Shown here: one piece after another, positions 48,474-56,734 of the stretch
Layout: every line of letters begins with the position of its first letter
Position numbering within the stretch: position 1 is the stretch's first letter
Source: Candidatus Binatia bacterium
Lineage (GTDB): Bacteria; Desulfobacterota; Binatia; Bin18
NCBI GenBank assembly: GCA_951812575.1
Contig: OX638322.1
Coordinates: forward strand, 620,001-684,000
Length of the DNA stretch: 64,000 nt
Direction of reading: 5' to 3'
Position numbers and translations under genes: made by a program
Notes under the pieces: model-generated
Database searches by the model: none
The model's input: only the letters and a program-made list of their open reading frames with translations
What the model was told of the DNA's origin: nothing

Positions 48474-51014
48474 ATGGGCGCTTCAGGTTTTTCAACACCA
48501 CTGCGCAAGAGAATAGTTTCAATGCTGCGGGCAGAGCCGTATGCCAGGCCGGGCACTCGCACCCAACTCGAGCGTGTCGTCCTCGGTGTCCGAGCGGGAG
48601 TGACTCCGAGCGAGCAGCCGCCGGTCCGCATCTTTGTCGGAACGGAACCGGACCAGTATCGGGCTGAGCGTATTTTTATCTGGTCGATTGAACAGGTCCG
48701 CAATCCGTCACGCGTCTATGAATTATACCTGATGAAAGACCTGGCCGGTTTTGACCGTCGAGGCTGGCTGACGGGCTTTACGAACTACCGCTTTGCCATT
48801 CCGCATTTTGCCGGAGGTTACGGTCGCGCCATCTATAACGACACCGATCAAATTTATCTAGCCGACCCAGGCGATCTGTTCGACACCGCTCTGGGCAACT
48901 GCGGTTTTCTGTCCATTCACGATCACGATACCTCAGTGATGTTGATCGATTGTGAGCGGATGGCCTCGGTCTGGACGCTGGAGGCTGCCCAAAAGCGGCG
49001 GCGCAAGCAGCTAGAGGCTGAGGCACGCGCTGTTCCCGGCCTCTGGGGTCAGCTTGACCCACACTGGAACGCACGGGACGATGAGTATGACCCGGAACGT
49101 TCCAAGCTGTTGCACTACACGACGATTCATGCCCAGCCCTGGCAGCCATTTCCCCAGCGCTTCGCCTACCAGCACAATCCCGTCGGGCATGTCTGGTTTG
49201 ACCTGGAGCAGACCGCGAACGAAGCAGGCTACCAGGTGTTTCAGACCCAGCGGCCAAGTGTTCAATACTTGGCGTTGTGCGCTCACATACGGGACGCTTC
49301 GACCCAACCGGTCCCGTCGGCCTGCTCGCTACAAGCAACCCGGAATGGTCAGAGCAGCGACTTTCAGGAGCATATAGAAAAACTCAGTACAACCACACAG
49401 AGTCGAACCCTGCTGGATTATTCCTTTGGCCTCGGTCCCTCTTCGATTCGTAGCCATGGTCCTCTCGTGTCCCGCTATAATCCGGCCTTTGCCGCTCAAA
49501 CCCCGTCTGCCTGCGAAGTCGCAGACGGCGTTGTCTGTACGGATACCCTGGATTTTCTTCCCGAGGAGGATGTCCCGTGGATGTTGGAAGAGATCTTTCG
49601 TCGCGCTCGTCGCTTTGTGTCTGTCTCGGTCAGTGCCGTTCCGTGTGAGCGACACCTGCCAAATGGCACTCGTCTCCAGGGCCGGATACGACCACGGCCC
49701 TGGTGGCGAACGCATTTGGACAGCCTCAGCCTTCGTTACCCCAATATACAGTGGCACCTCACATTGCAGCCTCCACCCAGGAGACGGCAACCAGCAGACC
49801 GGCCGGCCTCAGCCGTCAGGTATTCCGGGGGGAATCTCGGTCGCCAACCTGTGGTGTGGGTACTCACGTCACACAAGCCGGGAACCACAACCCAGGCGCT
49901 CGGGCTAGCCAATACACTCGGCTGGCCATATACGACCAAGGCGTTGCACTTTCGAGCTCCCAGCCTGTTATACGCATACCTCCTTGGTAAGCACCGCCCA
50001 ACTCTGATGGGTTTGGATCGGGTCCGTTCCGATGGTCTCGATCCGCCCTGGCCCGACCTGATCATTACCGCGGGCTGGCAACCTGCCCAGGTTGCCCGTT
50101 GGGTGCAGCAACAGAGCAGGGGGCGGACCCAACTCGTGATACTCGGTCGCAAAGGAAGTCGTCCGCTCCATCCAACAGACGTGAGCATCGCCTGCGCCCA
50201 CTTCCGCTTGCCCCCCCATCCCCGCCGGATTGAGACCCTCGCTCCACTGACACAAGTGAGCCCTGAACGACTCCGTCAGGGAGCGGCGCAATGGCAACAT
50301 CTGGTCCAAGACACCTCGCATCCCTGGATTATGCTCCTGGTCGGGGGTGCAACCCCTCGCTATCAGCTTGATCCGCAGGTTGCACAAAAAATGGGAGAAG
50401 ACGTTCGCGCGTTTGCCGAGCGAGTCAAGGGGAAAGTCTTTGCGACCACCAGTCGCCGGACCGGCAAAGCGACAACCGAAGCCTTGCGTGAGGGACTCGG
50501 ATCATCACACTTTGTGTATGCCTGGCAGCCCGACCAACGGGATAATCCGTATATGGGCTATCTCGCTCTCGCCGATGTCTTAATCGTCACCGGTGAGAGC
50601 GAATCCATGCTGGCTGAAGCCGCGACCACTGACACCCCACTCTATATTTACCCCTTGCCAGAACGCCCGGATAATATATGGGGACGCTGCAAGGAATGGG
50701 TTATCAACCGGGCGCAGGCGAAACGGTTCACACCCCGCGGCAGCGTCCAGCCGCAGCGAGGCATATCCTATCTGTGTGCCCGCTTGATCGAACGTGGCGT
50801 TATCCAGCCACGGCGCGATCTGAACGCCTTGCACGAGGCCCTAGTCCAGCGGGATATTGCCCGTTTTTTTGGGGCATCAGTCGATCTCTCCCCTCGCCCT
50901 ACCCTACGCGAGTTTGAGACTGTTGCTCAACACGTTCGCCACTTACTTGGATTTCACGCCCCCCTAGAGCCAGATGCTCAGAATTATCAGGATGAGCCCC
51001 ATGCGCTATCTTGA
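48474..51014 (+). CDS. Triple fusion: GT8-like - methyltransferase-like - ELM1 (DUF1022)
   Basis: The 846-residue protein has three visible parts. Residues 50-250 resemble family-8 glycosyltransferases with the DxD motif NDTDQIY (D123, D125). About 310-440 resembles a class I methyltransferase tail (VVCTDTLDFLPEEDVPWMLEE, ARRFVSVSVSA), but the SAM loop is worn (LDYSFGLGPS). About 460-790 is a mitochondrial-fission-ELM1-like domain (TSHKPGTTTQALGLANTL, PDLIITAGWQPAQV, VGGATPRYQL, VTGESESMLAEA), a family with a glycosyltransferase-like double Rossmann fold. I take ATG 48474; upstream codons lie in the ABC gene. Likely acts on a lipid glycan; no other such fusion is known to me. Confidence 0.78.
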   Translation: MGASGFSTPLRKRIVSMLRAEPYARPGTRTQLERVVLGVRAGVTPSEQPPVRIFVGTEPDQYRAERIFIWSIEQVRNPSRVYELYLMKDLAGFDRRGWLTGFTNYRFAIPHFAGGYGRAIYNDTDQIYLADPGDLFDTALGNCGFLSIHDHDTSVMLIDCERMASVWTLEAAQKRRRKQLEAEARAVPGLWGQLDPHWNARDDEYDPERSKLLHYTTIHAQPWQPFPQRFAYQHNPVGHVWFDLEQTANEAGYQVFQTQRPSVQYLALCAHIRDASTQPVPSACSLQATRNGQSSDFQEHIEKLSTTTQSRTLLDYSFGLGPSSIRSHGPLVSRYNPAFAAQTPSACEVADGVVCTDTLDFLPEEDVPWMLEEIFRRARRFVSVSVSAVPCERHLPNGTRLQGRIRPRPWWRTHLDSLSLRYPNIQWHLTLQPPPRRRQPADRPASAVRYSGGNLGRQPVVWVLTSHKPGTTTQALGLANTLGWPYTTKALHFRAPSLLYAYLLGKHRPTLMGLDRVRSDGLDPPWPDLIITAGWQPAQVARWVQQQSRGRTQLVILGRKGSRPLHPTDVSIACAHFRLPPHPRRIETLAPLTQVSPERLRQGAAQWQHLVQDTSHPWIMLLVGGATPRYQLDPQVAQKMGEDVRAFAERVKGKVFATTSRRTGKATTEALREGLGSSHFVYAWQPDQRDNPYMGYLALADVLIVTGESESMLAEAATTDTPLYIYPLPERPDNIWGRCKEWVINRAQAKRFTPRGSVQPQRGISYLCARLIERGVIQPRRDLNALHEALVQRDIARFFGASVDLSPRPTLREFETVAQHVRHLLGFHAPLEPDAQNYQDEPHALS

Positions 51015-51714
51015 CCTCAGCCGGCTCAATGCGATCGATCCGGCCGCTTTCCAAGCACAGCAGCCCTATCCCTGGGTCAACCCACAAGGATTGCTCACCC
51101 CAGAGGGCTATCACACCCTTCTGGAACATCTCCCCACGCAAGAACAGTTCACGCCCAGCTTTGGCAAACCGCGTGCCCACGGCCAGCACAGCCATGATCG
51201 TTTTCTGTTGGCCTATTCTGAAACCCTCCCGGTGGCCCAAGTCTGGAAGGATTTCATTGCCGAGCTGCGTGGCCCAATCTATCGGGATTTTCTTAGCCGT
51301 TTACTCGGCACGCGTACCTTTGTCTTGCGCTTTCACTGGCACTACACCCCGCGCGGCTGTTCCATCTCGCCGCATTGTGATGCCAAGGATAAGCTTGGGT
51401 CGCATATTTTTTATTTCAACACCGAACAGGATTGGGACCCAAGCTGGGGGGGACAGACCTTACTCCTCGACGACGGCGGGCGCTTCCAGCGCAACTCCGC
51501 GCCACAGATAGAGGATTTTAATAGCGTCTCACCCTCACACGCGATCGGCAATTCCAGCCTGCTCTTCGCCCGCAACGGTAGCTCCTGGCACGCCATGCGG
51601 CCACTTCAGTGCCCGGCAGACCGGCTGCGCAAGGTCTTTATTGTGGTGGTCAGTCACTTTGGACCGGTTGAGCGTGCAAAACGACTTCTTGGCTGGACGG
51701 CGAAGGGATATTAA
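51001..51714 (+). CDS. 2-oxoglutarate/Fe(II) oxygenase-like protein
   Basis: The 237-residue double-stranded beta-helix enzyme has metal triad His125-x-Asp127 (SPHCDAKD) and His197 (SSWHAMRP). Arg208 or Arg210 (DRLRKVF) could hold the 2-oxoglutarate. Such enzymes hydroxylate sugars, lipids or prolines. The start (MRYLDL) overlaps the end of the fusion gene by 14 bases; ATG at 50992 is also possible. Tight overlap means coupled translation, so the substrate may be the same lipid glycan. Confidence 0.78.
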   Translation: MRYLDLSRLNAIDPAAFQAQQPYPWVNPQGLLTPEGYHTLLEHLPTQEQFTPSFGKPRAHGQHSHDRFLLAYSETLPVAQVWKDFIAELRGPIYRDFLSRLLGTRTFVLRFHWHYTPRGCSISPHCDAKDKLGSHIFYFNTEQDWDPSWGGQTLLLDDGGRFQRNSAPQIEDFNSVSPSHAIGNSSLLFARNGSSWHAMRPLQCPADRLRKVFIVVVSHFGPVERAKRLLGWTAKGY

Positions 51715-51796
51715 GCGTAGGCGTTCGGCGTAGCCTTGCGCCGGGAGAGCCTGCCAGCAATAATGCCTGCTTTTCCGCCCAGCAGAGGAGTTCTCT

Positions 51797-52501
51797 ATGA
51801 CGACCACCCCACATTGTTTAGTTGTCGGCGTTGGGCCCGGTTTAGGCATGGGCTGTGTGCGGCGCTTTGCAGCCAGCGGCTACCGAGTGTCGATGGTTGC
51901 CCGGCACGCCGGTCGGCTTGAGTCCTGGGCCGCTGAAATTCCTGAGAGTGCAGGATTTCCCGTCGATGTCGCTGACGAAAAGGCATTCCGTCAGACGCTT
52001 AACCACATTGTCGCCGAGCACGGACTCCCGGAGGTCGTCGTGTACAATGCGGCGCGGGCGACGTTAGGACATTATCGCGATATCAGCATGGAGGATTTTA
52101 CACTCAATTTTCGCACCAATACCGCCGGCCTTTTGATCTTGGCCCAGGAGCTAGCTCCGGCGATGGTCGAGCGTGGCTCCGGTGCTCTCATGGTGACCGG
52201 GAATACGGGTGCGCAGCGGGGCACGCCAAATTTTGTCGGCTGGTCACCAACTAAAGCCGGACAACGCATCCTGGCCGAAAGCCTGGCCCGCGAGCTGGGG
52301 CCGGACGGGATTCATGTCGCCTATATTGTGGTCGATGCCTTGATCGATATGCCATTTGCCAAGCGCGCCTTCCCTGACAAGCCCAAAGATTTCTTTTCCC
52401 AGCCAGCGGATTTAGCGGAAACGGTTTTTCATACCGCCCGTCAGCCCAAGTCGGCCTGGTCGTTTCTGGTCGAGTTACGCCCGTTCGGAGAAAAATGGTA
52501 G
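51797..52501 (+). CDS. SDR-fold protein with altered active site
   Basis: The 234-residue short-chain dehydrogenase fold has cofactor loop GVGPGLG (11-17) and VYNAARA (the NAAG strand). The catalytic YxxxK reads WSPTK: Trp149 replaces Tyr, Lys153 is kept, and the catalytic Ser region is GNTGAQ with no Ser. It may bind NAD(P) without reducing a ketone or use another mechanism. 82 bases downstream of the oxygenase, 65 bases before an acyl-CoA dehydrogenase. Classical SDR chemistry is therefore doubtful. Confidence 0.8.
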   Translation: MTTTPHCLVVGVGPGLGMGCVRRFAASGYRVSMVARHAGRLESWAAEIPESAGFPVDVADEKAFRQTLNHIVAEHGLPEVVVYNAARATLGHYRDISMEDFTLNFRTNTAGLLILAQELAPAMVERGSGALMVTGNTGAQRGTPNFVGWSPTKAGQRILAESLARELGPDGIHVAYIVVDALIDMPFAKRAFPDKPKDFFSQPADLAETVFHTARQPKSAWSFLVELRPFGEKW

Positions 52502-52566
52502 CCGTTTCTCTCCCGACCGTAGCGCGCTGAGGAGTTCTGCCGGCTGGAGCGAACACGAGGACAGCC

Positions 52567-53724
52567 ATGGACTATGAGTTAAGTGCCCAAGAAACGCGCT
52601 TGGTTGAGACGGCAAGGACATTTGCGATTGAGAAGATCGCGCCCTTTGCCGCATACTGGGACCTCAACCGGACAGTACCGAACGCTGCCTTTCGGGAGGC
52701 GGCGGCCGTGGGCCTGACCGGCGTGCTGGCACCCAAATCAATCGGGGGACAAGGCGCCAGTTTCCTGGCGGCCGCCAGGGTGGTGGAGGAGTTGGCCGGG
52801 GCCTGCTTTGCTTTTACCTTTGGCCTCTGGGTTCACAACAATATGCTCAACACCATTGCGCGCAACGGCAGCCCGGATCAGATCGCCCGCTACGTTCCAC
52901 CCATGTTGGCAGGGGAAAGAATCGGAGCGTTTTGCCTGACGGAGCCCGGTGCCGGCAGTGATGCCGCCGCGATTACCACACGAGCCGAGCAATCGTCGGA
53001 CGGCTGGCGGCTGAGCGGAGAGAAGGCCTGGGTCACCAATGGCGTCAGTGCGGATGTGTTTGGCGTGTATGCCCAGACCGAACCAGCTTTAGGCTGGCGC
53101 GGTATTGCCGGCTTTCTGCTGGCCGGCGATACCCCGGGTCTTGAGCGCACCCCACAGTACACCATGCTGGGCGGACAGGCGCTGGGAGTCACGGGGATCA
53201 GGCTGACCAACTGCCCGGTTTCCGAGACCGATCTGTTGTTCGGTCCAGGAGACGGATTCAAGGCCGCCATGCGGGGCATCAATATGGCGCGGACGTTTGT
53301 TGGTGCGGGCTGTTGCGGCATGCTACAGGCCAGCCTCAGGACCGCTTTGACGTATGGAGCAAAGCGACACGCCTTTGGCAAGCCGATTCTAGGTTTTCAG
53401 GGTCTGCAATGGGAACTCGTGGATGTGGCAACGGAGCTTGAGGCCGCACGTCTGCTGACCTATCGTGCCGCGCTGGCCCTGGACCGGGGAGAGCGCGCCG
53501 TTGTGGAGGCCGCCCATGCCAAGAAGTTCGCCAGCCGCGTGGCGTTCAGCGGCATCTCACAGTGTATGCAGGTCATGGGCGCAGAAGGTTTACGCACCAA
53601 CTACCCGCTCGGTCGGCACCTGGCCATGGCCAAGATGACCCACTATACGGACGGCGCAACGGAAATTCAGAATATCGTGATCAGCCGCACCTTGCTCAAA
53701 GAGTACGGCGTTGACGTTGGGTGA
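52567..53724 (+). CDS. Acyl-CoA dehydrogenase
   Basis: This 385-residue FAD enzyme contains FCLTEPGAGSDAAAITTRAE (FAD/substrate loop), KAWVTNG, RHAFGKPILGFQGLQ and the C-terminal MQVMGAEGLRTNYPLGRHLAM. TDGATEIQN supplies the region that usually carries the catalytic Glu (here E in ATEIQ). It oxidises acyl-CoA to 2-enoyl-CoA. The length and order are normal for short/medium-chain members. It is last in the plus-strand run from the ABC gene and may be metabolically independent of the lipid locus. Confidence 0.88.
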   Translation: MDYELSAQETRLVETARTFAIEKIAPFAAYWDLNRTVPNAAFREAAAVGLTGVLAPKSIGGQGASFLAAARVVEELAGACFAFTFGLWVHNNMLNTIARNGSPDQIARYVPPMLAGERIGAFCLTEPGAGSDAAAITTRAEQSSDGWRLSGEKAWVTNGVSADVFGVYAQTEPALGWRGIAGFLLAGDTPGLERTPQYTMLGGQALGVTGIRLTNCPVSETDLLFGPGDGFKAAMRGINMARTFVGAGCCGMLQASLRTALTYGAKRHAFGKPILGFQGLQWELVDVATELEAARLLTYRAALALDRGERAVVEAAHAKKFASRVAFSGISQCMQVMGAEGLRTNYPLGRHLAMAKMTHYTDGATEIQNIVISRTLLKEYGVDVG

Positions 53725-53795
53725 GGGATATCCCCGAACGGCGCTTTGTCCCCCCAACGGTGTCGTCTTTCAGGAGGGAGAGGACGGCGAGGAGT

Positions 53796-54617
53796 TCAAC
53801 GTGTCTCGTAAAAGCGCTCAAACAGCCCAGCATCGATCTTTTTTCTTTTTTTCTCAAAGAAGTACATCTTGGTCCAGGCGGCGAGATAGCAGAGTTCTAT
53901 AAAGGGTAGATACGGACGAAAGTCAGGCACCCCATCTCGAAAGAGATGCTGGAAAAAGGGGGTTTGAAACGGACCGAGCCAACGGGCCAAAGCGCTTGTC
54001 ACACCCGTTCCAATCAATTGATCCTTACGCAAACTGTCTGCATCAACCCCGCACACCAGTCCATCTCTGCGGGTTACGATGAAATTTTTACGGACAGCGT
54101 CTACATAGTCGAACCCTATCCAGACAGACTCCGGGGCCAGTTTCTCCGCAGCGGTACTGAGACTACGGTATACAGACTCTGGAAGAATGCCGACCTGATT
54201 GAGGATAGAAAGGTCACGCTGGAGCCGATACAAGACGGTCGTCTCCGCTATACTTACGGCCTGAGCACTGTGGCGATACGTCGCTGCGTAGAAATCCGCC
54301 ATCTTTTCGACTAGAGCGGCATCGACGGTGGTAATCGAGCTGCCCTCAACATATTCGAGCCACAGTTCATGCTCATACCGGATTGCAACGGCCGGGAAAT
54401 AGGGACTGCCTTTGAATGCCTCTAAATTTCGCTCGAACTCCGCCGCAAGCGCAGTGTCGCGCAGAATGAGCCGTTTGAAACGTTTCCCATTGCGTGTTGT
54501 AAACAGAGTCTGTTGCGAGTTTTGGAGACGGTTGCCAACCGCACGGGAGCACAGATACCGTAACCGCCGCGCAAGACGGAAGGTCTTTGTCTCAGCCGAG
54601 AAGCGTCCTCCCAACAT
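53796..54617 (-). CDS. Kinase-fold (LPS-kinase/Rio-like) protein
   Basis: The 273-residue protein resembles small kinase-like proteins that phosphorylate LPS core sugars. RLILRDTALAAEFERNLEAFK is the N-lobe, LWLEYVEGSSI the hinge, WIGFDYVDAVRKNFIVTRRDG the catalytic loop (Asp...Asn) and CGVDADSL the metal Asp. The HxD of ordinary kinases is FD here. The basic C-terminus (FFEKKRKKIDAGLFERF) suggests membrane contact. It starts four bases from the start of the divergent GT4 gene. A sugar-kinase role in envelope polysaccharide or glycolipid is inferred. Confidence 0.6.
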   Translation of the reverse strand: MLGGRFSAETKTFRLARRLRYLCSRAVGNRLQNSQQTLFTTRNGKRFKRLILRDTALAAEFERNLEAFKGSPYFPAVAIRYEHELWLEYVEGSSITTVDAALVEKMADFYAATYRHSAQAVSIAETTVLYRLQRDLSILNQVGILPESVYRSLSTAAEKLAPESVWIGFDYVDAVRKNFIVTRRDGLVCGVDADSLRKDQLIGTGVTSALARWLGPFQTPFFQHLFRDGVPDFRPYLPFIELCYLAAWTKMYFFEKKRKKIDAGLFERFYETR

Positions 54618-54620
54618 AGA

Positions 54621-55859
54621 ATGCTCATGACTATATCAACAAGCAGTAATGGAGGAAGTCCCCTTGGCCATACAGATGGCAGACATATTGGGATTTTTGT
54701 CCGCTCGTTTGGCGGCGGCGGCGGAGCGGAGCGCGTCATGCTCAACCTTGCCACGGCCCTGGCCGGTCGCGATTATCGCGTTGATCTTGTGATGGGCCGT
54801 AAAAAAGGGCATTTCCTGGACGAAATTCCAGACACGGTCAATATCGTTGAGCTCAGGCCCCTTTCAGCCCGGCGGCTGTTCGCCGCGCTAAGGCATATGC
54901 GGTATATCAGCGGGCGACTCGGTTCACATGTATTTAACCGCAAAGCCGCCTGGATTCTCGGGACTGTCCCCGCCTTGGCAGCTTACCTGAACACTCAGCG
55001 CCCCACAGTGCTCTTATCCGCGCTCAACTACACCAATATTGCCGCCCTGTTGGCGCGGGGGTTAAGCGTACAGCCGCCACGGCTGGTTATCAGCGTCCAT
55101 AATCATCTGTCTACGGTCGCGGCGCACGCACCGCACGAGCGCCGCGTTCCCCAGTTGGCCCGTTGGTTCTACCCTGAGGCGGACCGGATTGTTGCGGTCT
55201 CAGACGGCGTGGCTGACGATCTGGCGCGGGTCATAGCCGTCCCGCGCTCGCGCATTACCACGATTTATAATCCTATTTTTCGTCCAGAGATCCTCATTCA
55301 GGCTCAGGCCCGACTCGACCATGCCTGGTTTGCTCCAGGCGCTCCTCGTGTGATCCTCGCTATTGGCAAACTCAAGCCTCAGAAAGATTTTGCCTGTCTG
55401 ATTCGAGCATTTGCTCGCGTTCGAGCTATACGTCCGGCTCGGCTACTCATTCTCGGCGAAGGGCCACAGCGAGAAGCGCTGCTCTCCTTGGCGCGCAAAC
55501 TCCGTGTCGAAAATGATGTGGCTCTGCCTGGTTTTGTCGCCAATCCTTTTGCGTATATGGGCCGGGCCGCCGTCTTTGTCCTGTCTTCGGCCTGGGAGGG
55601 ACTGTCTAACGTTATTATCGAAGCGCTCGCCTGCGGCTGTCCGGTGGTGAGCACAGATTGTCCGAGCGGGCCAGCGGAAATCCTGGACGGAGGAACGTAT
55701 GGCAGGCTCGTGCCTGTGGGAGATGACGCGGCCTTAGCCAACGCCATCTTGGCAACGCTGGACAATCCTCCCCCTCGGGACCGCTTACGCGACCGGGCAC
55801 AGTTCTTCTCCGTTGACTGCGCGGTCGAGCGCTACCTCAATATTCTGCTAGGAGATTGA
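54621..55859 (+). CDS. Glycosyltransferase family 4
   Basis: The 412-residue GT-B protein has FGGGGGAERVMLNLATALAG (acceptor-side glycine loop), HNHLSTVA, AVSDGVADDLARV, the donor-domain LLILGEGPQREALLSLAR and the EX7E-region SSAWEGLSNVIIEALACGCPVVSTDCPSGPAEIL. It transfers sugar from a nucleotide sugar, probably onto an envelope lipid or O-antigen-type acceptor. Start ATG 54621 or the in-frame ATG 54627. It overlaps the promoter space of the divergent kinase-like gene, so promoters must lie inside one of the two genes. Confidence 0.87.
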   Translation: MLMTISTSSNGGSPLGHTDGRHIGIFVRSFGGGGGAERVMLNLATALAGRDYRVDLVMGRKKGHFLDEIPDTVNIVELRPLSARRLFAALRHMRYISGRLGSHVFNRKAAWILGTVPALAAYLNTQRPTVLLSALNYTNIAALLARGLSVQPPRLVISVHNHLSTVAAHAPHERRVPQLARWFYPEADRIVAVSDGVADDLARVIAVPRSRITTIYNPIFRPEILIQAQARLDHAWFAPGAPRVILAIGKLKPQKDFACLIRAFARVRAIRPARLLILGEGPQREALLSLARKLRVENDVALPGFVANPFAYMGRAAVFVLSSAWEGLSNVIIEALACGCPVVSTDCPSGPAEILDGGTYGRLVPVGDDAALANAILATLDNPPPRDRLRDRAQFFSVDCAVERYLNILLGD

Positions 55860-55887
55860 GTGCGGCTCGGGCAGGTCGGCCCGGGCG

Positions 55888-56667
55888 TTACGGCTCGCCA
55901 ACTGGCGCGACTGTTTCAAAAACGGAGCGCATGGCCTGTGGGGAGGAAAAATAGGCCCGCACGTCTGCCAAGTCTTCCGGTGTGTCGGTCTCGGCCCACC
56001 ACAGACCCTCGATGGAAGCAACTTCGACCAGGGATGAGTTGGCCATGGAATCAATGACAGACAAATACCAGCGCTGGAGCGCGGTCGGGTCGCGCATGGC
56101 CTTCTCCAAGGCACTCCGGAAGGCGTGCACGCCACTGGCCCGAAAAGTCATGAGCCCGATGGATTCGCCATGCACAGCCGCCGGCGACAGTGTTTTCCCC
56201 ACTGCGGCCAGGGTGCGCCCGTGCCGAATCGAAACCTTCATGTCATCGTCGTCATAGCTGGGCTTGCGATCAATCGCCAGACTGACTGCGGCCGACGGAG
56301 CGAGCAGGAGACGCTCTAACACCGCCGGTTCAAACAAGGTATCGCCGTTCAGCAGAATAAAATCCTCGGTCATCTCCGGGATAGCGGTCCAGCACGTAGC
56401 CAGATTATTCGAGGTCGCAAAAAAGGGATTAAAGCGGCTGGTCACTTCGATCTCCGGCAGCGGGCAGCGGGCGAGAAAATGTTCCACCTTGTCTGCCCCA
56501 AAGCCGACCATAACCGTTGCGCGTTGAATGCCACACGCGGCCAGCGTCTGGAGTTGGATTTCCAGAGCGGGCCGACTGCCATCAACCGGTAACAGGCACT
56601 TGGGGGTTGTTGCGGTGAGGGGCAGGAGGCGCTTGCCCTGCCCCGCGCTCAAAATAATAGCTTTCAT
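55888..56667 (-). CDS. Phosphocholine-cytidylyltransferase (LicC)-like NTP transferase
   Basis: The 259-residue protein has nucleotide loop LSAGQGKRLLPLT with downstream PKCLLPV. NPFFATSNNLATCW and FILLNGDTLFE (metal Asp) are patterns of LicC/CTP:phosphocholine or related phosphoalcohol cytidylyltransferases. WAETDTPEDLADV is the C-terminal signature. It would activate a small phosphoalcohol as CDP-compound. Together with the CDP-alcohol phosphotransferases it offers a headgroup supply. ATG at 56667; the upstream frame overlaps the divergent LptFG gene. The true substrate is not determined. Confidence 0.78.
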   Translation of the reverse strand: MKAIILSAGQGKRLLPLTATTPKCLLPVDGSRPALEIQLQTLAACGIQRATVMVGFGADKVEHFLARCPLPEIEVTSRFNPFFATSNNLATCWTAIPEMTEDFILLNGDTLFEPAVLERLLLAPSAAVSLAIDRKPSYDDDDMKVSIRHGRTLAAVGKTLSPAAVHGESIGLMTFRASGVHAFRSALEKAMRDPTALQRWYLSVIDSMANSSLVEVASIEGLWWAETDTPEDLADVRAYFSSPQAMRSVFETVAPVGEP

Positions 56668-56734
56668 GGATTGCTGCACAGTAGCCGAATTCGTCTGCCC
56701 GGTATAAGAGAAAACCAGTAATGAATCAAGCAGG

